Source: Pseudoalteromonas luteoviolacea S2607 (lineage in GTDB: Bacteria; Pseudomonadota; Gammaproteobacteria; Enterobacterales; Alteromonadaceae). From it: 64,000 bases of DNA. How positions within the stretch are numbered: position 1 is the first letter of the stretch; each line of letters starts with the position of its first letter. The notes under the pieces were generated by a model, which worked only from the letters and a program-made list of their open reading frames with translations, was not told the origin of the DNA and made no database searches. Of the stretch, positions 8,861 to 16,519 are shown in pieces. Location: the NCBI RefSeq assembly GCF_001625575.1, contig NZ_AUXV01000056.1, positions 124,001 through 188,000 on the forward strand. The letters run 5' to 3'. Made by a program: the position numbers and the translations under genes.

Positions 8861-10732
8861 CTAAATACGCTTTTGTGCTTCAACCCAAAGGTTCACACGC
8901 TTTTCAAGTATAGAAAGTGGCATCGCGCCTCCACCCAAAATTGTGTCATGAAAGCCTCTGATATCAAATTTACTTCCTAGCGTTTTCTTTGCATGCGCTC
9001 TCATTTCCAATATTTTGTTCATACCTATTTTATAAGAAGTCGCCTGCCCTGGATTGATCATATAGCGGTGGACCTCTGAACGAATAGATGTTTCTTGAAT
9101 TGGCGTATTTTCTTTGAAGTACGCAACAGCCTGTTCTTCACTCCACCCTTTTGCGTGAATGCCTGTATCTACCACCAAACGGACTGCTCGCCACATTTCA
9201 TTCACCAACCGTCCAAAGTCGCTATAACTGTTTTCATAAGCTCCCATTTCTTTTGCGAGTAACTCAGCATACAAACCCCATCCTTCTGTATACGCCGTAA
9301 ACATAGCCTTAGTTCTAAACTCAGGTATGCCTTCCAACTCTTGAGCTATTGATAGCTGCATGTGATGACCTGGGTTACCTTCGTGATATGCAATCGCTTC
9401 CATATTGTTCTTTGGCATACTTGTCATATCGATTAGATGCGCGTAATAAACACCCGGTCTACTCCCATCTTTAGTACCTGGCATATAGTGTTGCGCAGCA
9501 CCTGGACGCTCTCTAAAAGGCTCAACGCGTTTAACCACTAGCTCCGATTTCGGTAAAATGCCAAAATACTCTGGAAGCTTTTCATTGATTTTATCTAGGT
9601 AAGCAATTGAGTCATCAATGTACCTTTGTCTTCCTTCGTCATTATTCTCATAGAAGAACTGCTCATCAGCTCTAAAGAACTCAAAAAATGCTTGGAGGTC
9701 ACCTTCGAACCCAGCTTGCTCTACAAGCTTTAACATCTCTTCTTTTATCCTTGCCACTTCTGAAATGCCTACTTGATGAATTTCATCGGCAGTTAGGTCC
9801 GTTGATGTTTGGTTTGCAAGTCGGTAATTATAAAAAGCCTGACCATTGGGCTGTTCACTCACGCCAAATCCATCTTCTTGTTGCAGGTTGTGTATATCTT
9901 TTTCAAACCAGCTCACAAGTTGTTCATAGCTGTTTTTATACTCTGTTATCAGCGCCTTTCTCGTTTCCGCTAACAAGTTATCTGCCGCAACTTGAGAAAT
10001 CACTTCCCTTTCAACCAAGCTACGTATTTTTTTCTTGGCATCTGCCCACAGCGGTGCATCACTTTCACTCTCTGAAAATGGAGCGCCTGTGATCATTGCT
10101 TTAGATTGCTTAATGATGCCCTCATAAGAGAACTTTGGCGTTCTTATCCCTAAACTGGCTTTATTTTTTGTTTGCGCAAGCAATTCATTCAGTGCATGAG
10201 AGATGGCTGTCAGACGTTTGTTATAGTCTTCCATATCTCGCTGCGTTTCGACCTTATGAAAATTCATCATAAACTGCGTAGCCCATGACTGTATGCCGTA
10301 CATATGCGTGAAGATATAACTATTATTTATAAACTCGAGGCCTTTTTTCTGCTGTTCATATTGATAAATCCATAAATCGTATGAGATTTGCGCTTCGGCA
10401 TCTAATTTGGTGTAGTCAAACTGTGCTCTCAACTCCGCCACGGTGCCTGCTAACCAAGCAAGATTTCGGCGTGCGCCTTGAATAGTGACATCGTCAATTT
10501 CACTATACCTGTCTTTTCTTCCATACATTGTCATCCGCATTGGGCTCATTTGCAGCTGTTGTTCATATTTTTCAGCGAACCATGCATTTATTCTGTTAGT
10601 TTCTATGTCAACGCTACTCAAGGTTGCAGAAACAGTTTGTGTAGCATTTAAGCTAGTTTGGTTTTGTGAATTATTCGTTTGACAGCCGGTGAGGACCGCG
10701 ACAACAGATAGCGCAACTAACGATCTGTACAT
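8861..10732 (-). CDS. DUF885 family lipoprotein, probable metallopeptidase
   Basis: A 623-residue exported protein with a lipoprotein signal (MYRSLVALSVVAVLTGC, Cys at residue 17). It carries the DUF885 hallmark AYHEGNPGHHMQLSIAQEL, an HExxxxHH-like zinc site, with later conserved stretches (FTAYTEGWGLYAELLAKEMG, RLVVDTGIHAKGWS, ATSYKIGMNKILEMR). Homologues are M32-like peptidases of uncertain substrate. Length matches the family. It appears to be a single gene, with an AT-rich 200-base upstream gap and a hairpin downstream. Confidence 0.9.
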   Translation of the reverse strand: MYRSLVALSVVAVLTGCQTNNSQNQTSLNATQTVSATLSSVDIETNRINAWFAEKYEQQLQMSPMRMTMYGRKDRYSEIDDVTIQGARRNLAWLAGTVAELRAQFDYTKLDAEAQISYDLWIYQYEQQKKGLEFINNSYIFTHMYGIQSWATQFMMNFHKVETQRDMEDYNKRLTAISHALNELLAQTKNKASLGIRTPKFSYEGIIKQSKAMITGAPFSESESDAPLWADAKKKIRSLVEREVISQVAADNLLAETRKALITEYKNSYEQLVSWFEKDIHNLQQEDGFGVSEQPNGQAFYNYRLANQTSTDLTADEIHQVGISEVARIKEEMLKLVEQAGFEGDLQAFFEFFRADEQFFYENNDEGRQRYIDDSIAYLDKINEKLPEYFGILPKSELVVKRVEPFRERPGAAQHYMPGTKDGSRPGVYYAHLIDMTSMPKNNMEAIAYHEGNPGHHMQLSIAQELEGIPEFRTKAMFTAYTEGWGLYAELLAKEMGAYENSYSDFGRLVNEMWRAVRLVVDTGIHAKGWSEEQAVAYFKENTPIQETSIRSEVHRYMINPGQATSYKIGMNKILEMRAHAKKTLGSKFDIRGFHDTILGGGAMPLSILEKRVNLWVEAQKRI

Positions 10733-10860
10733 GTATTATTCTCCTGACTCCTTTTTAGATACAATAAAGAGAAAATATATATACTCCAATACCTTACCTA
10801 CTCTAAAGTGTAACGAATCATGAAGAATGAAATATAATTTAATGTTTGAAGATTAAAATC

Positions 10861-10893
10861 AAAAAAAGGGCAACTAACGATCTGGTTACCCTT
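10861..10893 (-). terminator. Rho-independent terminator after the LysE-type gene
   Basis: On the minus strand AAGGGTAAC pairs with GTTGCCCTT (one wobble) across a ten-base loop and is followed directly by seven T. A second small palindrome (GAGCTAA and TTAGCTC, 10897-10911) lies between it and the stop codon. Confidence 0.8.
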
Positions 10894-10936
10894 CGTGAGC
10901 TAATTTAGCTCAGCTTACTTGTAAACTTTAACTCTC

Positions 10937-11572
10937 TTACTTTTGCTTCATAAATGCTACCGCGAGCCCCGCTGTGACAAATGTCACTCCGGCAGAAATA
11001 TTTAAGCCATTTTGTAACCTTGGTTTAGCTTGTAACACATACTTAAGGTGATGCGAGAATATACCCATCAATGAAAATCCGACTGTTGTCATTAACGCAA
11101 ACCAAAACCCGTAAACAATCATTTGAATAGACACACTACCCAGTTCAGGGTTCACAAATTGAGGAATAAATGCCAATACAAATAAGCCGGGTTTAGGGTT
11201 AAGTGCGGCGGATAAAAATCCTGTCATAAAAATAGTGTGAAGTGGCTTTTTCTCAACGCTTTCAATCGAAATCAGATCTCTGTTGCGCAACACCTTAATG
11301 CCCAACCAAATAAGGTAACTCGCACCAATAAACTTAATTACATAAAACGCGGTCGCAGATGTTTGAATAAGTAATGTCAGCCCAGCTGTTGCTGCCACAA
11401 CATGGAATAAGATCCCAATACCAGACGCAGTACCAGAAACGCAAGCAGCCAGCTTCCCTTGACTCACGCCTCTGGCGATAGCCAAAATATTATCCGGACC
11501 AGGAGACAACACGAGTAAGATGCAAGCTGAGGTATAGGCTAAAAAAACTTCGATTGGGAACATGAGATGCAT
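10937..11572 (-). CDS. LysE family translocator
   Basis: A 211-residue inner-membrane exporter. It has the family signature LVLSPGPDNILAIARGVSQG near the N-terminus, ASYLIWLGIKVLRNRD after the third segment, and LNPKPGLFVLAFIPQFVNPE in the middle. It is a second, distinct LysE/RhtB-type gene in this window; the substrate is unknown. The start is ambiguous between ATG 11572 and the in-frame ATG 11563; AAGGA fits the second better. It appears to be transcribed alone. Confidence 0.9.
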   Translation of the reverse strand: MHLMFPIEVFLAYTSACILLVLSPGPDNILAIARGVSQGKLAACVSGTASGIGILFHVVAATAGLTLLIQTSATAFYVIKFIGASYLIWLGIKVLRNRDLISIESVEKKPLHTIFMTGFLSAALNPKPGLFVLAFIPQFVNPELGSVSIQMIVYGFWFALMTTVGFSLMGIFSHHLKYVLQAKPRLQNGLNISAGVTFVTAGLAVAFMKQK

Positions 11573-11653
11573 TTTCCTTGTTACATTTACTCTACTTTGA
11601 ACAAAGAAAAGATTTAAAGTTCCAAATAATTTACTGTGGGAAAAGCGGCTAGA

Positions 11654-12088
11654 TTAAATGTATTTAATGTACTGTATTGAGGTCTTTTTTTGTTTGAAAC
11701 CCATTTGCTTATAGAAGTGATGCGACCCTTCTCGTTGCGCATTAGAGCTCACAACTACCTTGTTTAGTCCTTTGGAATGAGCCCATGATATCGCCGCCTG
11801 AACCAGTTGCTTACCTACCCCCTGACCTCTTGCTAAGTCGTGAACAACTAGACCTGTGATTTCAGCCCTATCTCCGCCTTCTAAAGTGATTCGCTGCTCA
11901 ATAACAATCCACCCAACGACTAGAGTTTCATTGTTTTGAAACACCAGAGCCCTATGTTTGTCAGAGGATAAAATGACTTCTAGCCGATTAGCCAACTCAC
12001 ACCTTGTACTTTGATATCCTAGCTGCGCTGTAAGCACTAAAAGCGCATCAACATCATCCATTTTGGCTTGTCTAATGCTCAATAACAT
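11654..12088 (-). CDS. GNAT family N-acetyltransferase
   Basis: A 144-residue acetyl-CoA-dependent acetyltransferase. Motif A, which binds the acetyl-CoA pyrophosphate, is visible as VHDLARGQGVGKQLVQAA. It is followed by NKVVVSSNAQREGSHHFYKQ and MGFKQ of motif B. The N-terminus IRQAKMDDVDALLVLTAQLG is typical. The acceptor is unknown. It lies 37 bases downstream of the YjbR-type gene on the same strand and may share its transcript. Confidence 0.9.
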   Translation of the reverse strand: MLLSIRQAKMDDVDALLVLTAQLGYQSTRCELANRLEVILSSDKHRALVFQNNETLVVGWIVIEQRITLEGGDRAEITGLVVHDLARGQGVGKQLVQAAISWAHSKGLNKVVVSSNAQREGSHHFYKQMGFKQKKTSIQYIKYI

Positions 12089-12124
12089 TGTTTCATATCC
12101 CTAGTGGTTGCAGGTGTATAGTAT

Positions 12125-12517
12125 TTAGTCTTTTTCAAGATGCAGTAGTATGGCGCGTTGTTCTGCTTTTCGCATTTTTTGCACAACTAATGAAAATGAA
12201 TTGTCAATCATGCGCTCTATTTCTCCTTGAGGTATAGAGCCATCCAATATTACCGTGTTCCATAGCCGCTTATTCATATGATAGCCGGGAATAACTGCAT
12301 CAAAGATATCCCTTAAAGCTTGTGCTTCATCAGGATCGCATTTTAAGTTTAGCCACCAATGACTGTCAGTTTCAGATTTAGCTTTCATGTTAGATAACGA
12401 CAATGTTGCGAACATTTTGTCTTTGACTTTGTAAACGTCAACTTCAGGACCAAACGGCTGGCTGACACTGGCATAGGGCTTTGTCATTAAATATTGGTGA
12501 ACTGTTTTATTATTCAA
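12125..12517 (-). CDS. MmcQ/YjbR family protein
   Basis: A 130-residue protein of the MmcQ/YjbR fold. The conserved parts are PFGPEVDVYKVKDKMFATLS near the start, NLKCDPDEA, and GYHMNKRLWNTVILDG. These proteins have a CyaY-like double-wing fold; molecular function is not established. The start is TTG 12517, not the internal ATG. AAAGGAG lies nine bases upstream, and the first residues align with relatives. This binding site overlaps the stop of the upstream lipoprotein gene, so the two are translationally linked. Confidence 0.88.
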   Translation of the reverse strand: MNNKTVHQYLMTKPYASVSQPFGPEVDVYKVKDKMFATLSLSNMKAKSETDSHWWLNLKCDPDEAQALRDIFDAVIPGYHMNKRLWNTVILDGSIPQGEIERMIDNSFSLVVQKMRKAEQRAILLHLEKD

Positions 12518-12523
12518 CGCGTT

Positions 12524-12937
12524 TTACTCCTTTCCTACAAACTCGATTTGCTCTACACCTAGCTGAACTACCAATACAGAATCTTGATCAAACAACCGGC
12601 AATATTGGCGGGCTAACGCCTTGGCCGTTACCCAATCTTTAGTGGTCGCATTATACAATGTGACAATTTTTGCCCCCTCTTTGCTGCCTTTGTAGTAACC
12701 CGCAGCATCTACCAGTGCAAACCCTTCAAATGCTTGAGCTAAAGGGCCTGTTTCAAACTTAAGCCACTGTTGTTGTGATATCACCCCACCATTGGGCTTT
12801 GACAAACCAAAGTACATTTTAATGCCTTGATTATTGCTCGAAACAGCTGCTGGCTTTGAAGTCGGTGATAAGCTGGTTGTTTTACATCCCGGTAATAGCG
12901 CGATGGCTAAAAATACGAAGAGCGTGCGGTAGTACAT
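12524..12937 (-). CDS. Hypothetical lipoprotein
   Basis: About 137 residues from ATG 12937, which has AAGGA seven bases upstream; a TTG two codons earlier is less likely. A lipoprotein signal is clear (YRTLFVFLAIALLPGC) followed by a Ser/Thr/Pro-rich spacer. The mature part has no motif I recognise. Its end forms the ribosome binding site of the YjbR-type gene, so the two are co-expressed. The role is unknown. Confidence 0.7.
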   Translation of the reverse strand: MYYRTLFVFLAIALLPGCKTTSLSPTSKPAAVSSNNQGIKMYFGLSKPNGGVISQQQWLKFETGPLAQAFEGFALVDAAGYYKGSKEGAKIVTLYNATTKDWVTAKALARQYCRLFDQDSVLVVQLGVEQIEFVGKE

Positions 12938-13051
12938 AGTCAAATCCTTTCTTTATCAAACGTTAACAAAATCTACTTAGGCACAATCAGTACTAGGTTA
13001 TGTAGTTACCCATAGGGGAAACCTTTAAGCCCTCATATAGCTTTTAATGAA

Positions 13052-13096
13052 AGTAAAAGCGCCAGTTTTCTTACTTATTTTTGTCATTACTGGCGC
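13052..13096 (-). terminator. Rho-independent terminator after def
   Basis: On the minus strand GCGCCAGT pairs with ACTGGCGC around a 22-base loop, followed by TTTTACTTT. It starts 37 bases after the def stop codon. Confidence 0.65.
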
Positions 13097-13132
13097 GCGT
13101 TACAAGCCCTCTATAAAATATGCTCTATACCT

Positions 13133-13636
13133 TTAAGCATGAAGCTTGAGGTATTTTTTGACTTTTTTCATCGCCATTTTTTGTTTTAGCGGCGACAAAT
13201 AGTCAATAAATAAATTACCGTGAAGATGATCTATTTCGTGTTGCATCACGATTGCTAAAAACTCGTCGCTTTCTACTTCAATTGTATTACCCGCTCTATC
13301 TTGCGCGGTTACTTTCACAGACGTAAAACGCTCAACTTCTGCAAAATAATCTGGTACAGATAAACACCCTTCTTGGCCTTTTTCTTTATTTTTCCCTTCA
13401 GTGACTTCTGGATTAACCAAAATGAGGGGGTCGTTGCGCTCTTCTGAAATATCAATAACGACAACAGCCTCTTCTCTTCCGACCTGCGTCGCAGCAAGGC
13501 CAATACCATTGCTGGTCGCATACATTGTTTCAAGTAAATCATCTATCAAGGTTTGTATCCCCTCAAAATTGTCTACTTTTTTTGCTTTGGTTTTTAGTCT
13601 TGGATCTGGTGCAGTTAAAATTTCTAATACAGCCAT
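13133..13636 (-). CDS. def: Peptide deformylase
   Basis: Removes the formyl group from the N-terminal Met of new proteins. All three metal-site motifs are present: GIGLAATQVG (motif 1), EGCLSVPDY with the metal-ligand Cys (motif 2) and QHEIDHLHGNLF with the HExxH His pair and catalytic Glu (motif 3). The 167 residues match the family. Unusually it is not next to fmt here but stands alone, which suggests a second, accessory deformylase; the canonical def-fmt locus would be elsewhere. Confidence 0.95.
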   Translation of the reverse strand: MAVLEILTAPDPRLKTKAKKVDNFEGIQTLIDDLLETMYATSNGIGLAATQVGREEAVVVIDISEERNDPLILVNPEVTEGKNKEKGQEGCLSVPDYFAEVERFTSVKVTAQDRAGNTIEVESDEFLAIVMQHEIDHLHGNLFIDYLSPLKQKMAMKKVKKYLKLHA

Positions 13637-13848
13637 AACTTAGTGCTTGCTCTTATCAGTTTTAAGCTAAATGCGTATATACATAGCTTGATTAATAAAG
13701 TGTATTGATGTGGGTCCTCATTACTCGCTGCTCTTCGCAATACGAATATCATCAGTGGATCAAGCTGATGCGAGCAACATTCTATGTACTGACTATGTAA
13801 ATGCAACCAGTTTCTTGGACAACATATCAATGGTCGTGCAATGTTCAA

Positions 13849-14841
13849 TTAATCAAATTTACTCGCGTAAGAGAACAAACTGGGTGTTCCACCAGTGTGC
13901 CAAAATAAGACCTGCTTTGTATTATCGAGCTCTCCACTTTGCACCGAATCAATTAATGCAGCCATCGCTCTAGCTGTATACACAGGATCGAGTAAAATGC
14001 CTTCGGTATGCGCGAGGAGTTCTATGGCATGTTGTTCAGCCGTACCAATAACCCCGTATCCACCGCCCAAGTATCTATTATCCAGTACAACTTCACCTTC
14101 CTCATAACAGGTATCTAGACCTAAAAAGTGACATGTTTGATTAGCCAGTTCATTTATTTGAGCTTTAAAAGAGCAGCCGTCTAACTCATCTTTATCTATC
14201 TGAACGCCAACAAGGTTAAATGATGCATTTAGCATCGACTTGGCAATCATAAGACCAGCATGGGTCCCACCAGAACTTGAAGCAAAAAATATGTGGCTGA
14301 GGCTGTGATAATCCAGCTGTTCACTGAGCTCCATACCTGCATTTACAAACCCGCAAGCCCCCAATTCATTCGAACCACCATATGGGATTACATAAGGATT
14401 TTTACCTTGCGCGACTAAAGCCTCTTGCACAGAGGGAATATCTTCGCCCTTTCGATGTTCTTTTGTCCAATGTATGTGCGCACCAAAGAGTTTATCTAAA
14501 AGCAAGTTGCCGTTAATTTGAGCAGGTTGAATCCCCCCTAACAATAGGTGACACTCGAGGCCCAGTTGAGCAGCCGCTGCTGCTGTTTGCCTACAATGGT
14601 TTGACTGTTGAGCTCCAGCGGTAATTACCGAGTCGCTTCCTTTTTTGATGGCTTCTCCGAAGATAAACTCAAGCTTTCTCGTTTTATTTCCACCAAGCGC
14701 CAAACCTGTTAAGTCATCTCTCTTTATAAGAATTTCAGGTCCCCCAAGATGGCGCGACAAATTCTTCAACGGCATGATAGGCGTGGGGAAGAAACCGAGA
14801 TCTGCTTTAGGTAAATCAATCAACCTGTTGTGAAAAGTCAT
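13849..14841 (-). CDS. D-cysteine desulfhydrase / ACC deaminase-like PLP enzyme
   Basis: A 330-residue fold-type II PLP enzyme. GGNKTRKLEF holds the PLP-binding Lys (residue 53), AGAQQSNHCRQTAAAAA the substrate loop, and FASSSGGTHAGL the phosphate-binding loop. Closest by pattern to D-cysteine desulfhydrase, which gives pyruvate, sulfide and ammonia. ACC deaminase uses the same scaffold, so the substrate is an inference. It is a single gene, with AT-rich gaps on both sides. Confidence 0.88.
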   Translation of the reverse strand: MTFHNRLIDLPKADLGFFPTPIMPLKNLSRHLGGPEILIKRDDLTGLALGGNKTRKLEFIFGEAIKKGSDSVITAGAQQSNHCRQTAAAAAQLGLECHLLLGGIQPAQINGNLLLDKLFGAHIHWTKEHRKGEDIPSVQEALVAQGKNPYVIPYGGSNELGACGFVNAGMELSEQLDYHSLSHIFFASSSGGTHAGLMIAKSMLNASFNLVGVQIDKDELDGCSFKAQINELANQTCHFLGLDTCYEEGEVVLDNRYLGGGYGVIGTAEQHAIELLAHTEGILLDPVYTARAMAALIDSVQSGELDNTKQVLFWHTGGTPSLFSYASKFD

Positions 14842-15024
14842 ATATTAATTCCCTGTACTGATTTTATTCCCATAATACCCAGATGCATTGAGTTTTCAAT
14901 TGATGAACGATTTACTGCTCCTACACACTTACACAGCAGCTTTTAACTCAAATCCGTGGCTTTCCTTTAAAAACAATAGCACTTGTATCGTCCTAGCCTT
15001 AACACAACTAAAGGAGTGAACTTT

Positions 15025-15906
15025 ATGAAGCACCTTGCTCTCATCTTACTATGCGCTTTAAGCTGGCTTTCTCACGCATCTTATCTTAACTATAAATACG
15101 AACACTTGCCCACCGAACACACAATAAATTCGTCAACTTTAAATGAAGAGCGAATCGTTTGGGTTGTGTTACCTGAAGGCTACTATGCGCCCGAAAACAG
15201 CGATAAGACTTATCCTGTAATCTATACAACAGATGGTGAAAACTTACAGTATTTAACAGGTCATAGCATGTGGTTTTTAAATCGAATGGGCATGTTACCT
15301 GACTCAATTTTAGTCGCCATTAATACTCGCCACCACAGGGCAAGAGACCTAACTCCAACAGAGCCAAAAGATAGCCCAATTCCCGAGTTAACTGGGCAAA
15401 GCCACTTACTTAAATCGTTTATTAAAGATGAAGTGATCCCATTTGTAGATAGCACTTATCGCACTGATGATTTTAGAATTTTGTCTGGTCATTCGTTGGG
15501 CGGGCTGTTTAGTATTACAAGTTTGCTATCAAAACAAATGCAGCCATTATTTAAAGGGTTTGTTGCCGTAGATCCCTCTTTATGGTGGGATAACGGCGTG
15601 GTTGCAGACTGGGTTGAAAATGCTGATGATATGTTCGATGAAAGCGCGTTTTCAGTCTATATTGTTGCCGCGCATGAAGACAACGTTCCGCCGGAACATC
15701 AAGACTTATATTTACGTCACATCAATGCTATTAAGCGCACCGCCAACGAACTAAAAGATGCAGATGCCACAACAATTCGTTATGACATTACAACAGATGA
15801 AAACCACGGTTCTGTACTGCACGTGGGTATCTTTAGAGGTATTAGAGAAGTGTTTAAATGCTACCCTGCTGTTTGTCCTAAAGAGGACGACGATAGAGAA
15901 GAATAA
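15025..15906 (+). CDS. Secreted alpha/beta-hydrolase esterase
   Basis: About 293 residues with a cleavable signal peptide (MKHLALILLCALSWLSHA). ATG 15025 is the start because AAGGAG lies nine bases upstream. The longer frame from 14983 adds a non-signal extension. The nucleophile elbow ILSGHSLGGLFS and the late His in DENHGSVLH fit the esterase D/IroE-like group (Pfam Esterase), which acts on ferric siderophore esters or other esters in the periplasm. The substrate is unknown. A strong hairpin follows. Confidence 0.88.
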   Translation: MKHLALILLCALSWLSHASYLNYKYEHLPTEHTINSSTLNEERIVWVVLPEGYYAPENSDKTYPVIYTTDGENLQYLTGHSMWFLNRMGMLPDSILVAINTRHHRARDLTPTEPKDSPIPELTGQSHLLKSFIKDEVIPFVDSTYRTDDFRILSGHSLGGLFSITSLLSKQMQPLFKGFVAVDPSLWWDNGVVADWVENADDMFDESAFSVYIVAAHEDNVPPEHQDLYLRHINAIKRTANELKDADATTIRYDITTDENHGSVLHVGIFRGIREVFKCYPAVCPKEDDDREE

Positions 15907-15916
15907 GTCCAGTTTT

Positions 15917-15952
15917 ACGTTTAAGTCACTTTCAGTTAAGTGGCTTAAACGT
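15917..15952. terminator. Bidirectional terminator between convergent genes
   Basis: A 15-base stem, ACGTTTAAGTCACTT against AAGTGGCTTAAACGT with one wobble, and a six-base loop. It lies between the esterase gene (plus) and the GFA-family gene (minus) and can serve both. Confidence 0.7.
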
Positions 15953-15974
15953 CAATAATAATCAAAAAGACTTA

Positions 15975-16382
15975 TCACACGATACTTTTCAGGTGCTGTT
16001 TACCATCATCACCGATTTTGTCCCAGCAAGCTTTTGATTCAACCCATAAATGGTGCGTGACACTAATGCCTTGCAAATACTCATTAGAAACGAGCCCGGC
16101 TGGGATATACATTCTTTGTTCGTCGTTTTCACCAGGTAAACTTGAGCCACACTCCGTGCAAAAGCTACACACCCAGTCATGCTCAGGTTTTTGCCATGTT
16201 TTTATATAGCCCATGCCTGAACTCCACTTGAAATCTGTTTTACTCGCTATCATTACGGCAACACCATTCGCTCCGGTTGCTCTTCGGCAAATCGAGCAAT
16301 GGCACACATAGATAGCGTTGGAATTAACCTTAAACTCGAAACGTACAGCTTTGCAATTACAGCTCCCTTTAATAGCATTCAT
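15975..16382 (-). CDS. GFA family (CENP-V/Gfa-type) zinc protein
   Basis: A 135-residue protein of the glutathione-dependent formaldehyde-activating family. Zinc-binding cysteines are visible as GSCNCKAVRF, CHCSICRRATGA and CTECGSSLPG. Family members bind zinc and in a few cases glutathione, but most have no proven enzyme activity, so only the family is claimed. It is convergent with the esterase gene and divergent from the antiporter gene. Confidence 0.9.
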   Translation of the reverse strand: MNAIKGSCNCKAVRFEFKVNSNAIYVCHCSICRRATGANGVAVMIASKTDFKWSSGMGYIKTWQKPEHDWVCSFCTECGSSLPGENDEQRMYIPAGLVSNEYLQGISVTHHLWVESKACWDKIGDDGKQHLKSIV

Positions 16383-16519
16383 AACGCCCCCCTAAGCATT
16401 GCTTTGTCTAATTTGACGATAGTTTATTACACTTGTAGACGTAAAAAGAAGACAATTTAGCGAACTGCTCATAACTTTTCTAAACTTATCTAAAACATAC
16501 CTTACAAGAGAAACCAGCT

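Noticed and set aside
13624..13848. 74-codon minus-strand frame between def and the PLP-enzyme gene
   Set aside because: No ribosome binding site or family likeness; it overlaps a plus-strand frame of similar length, so neither is supported.
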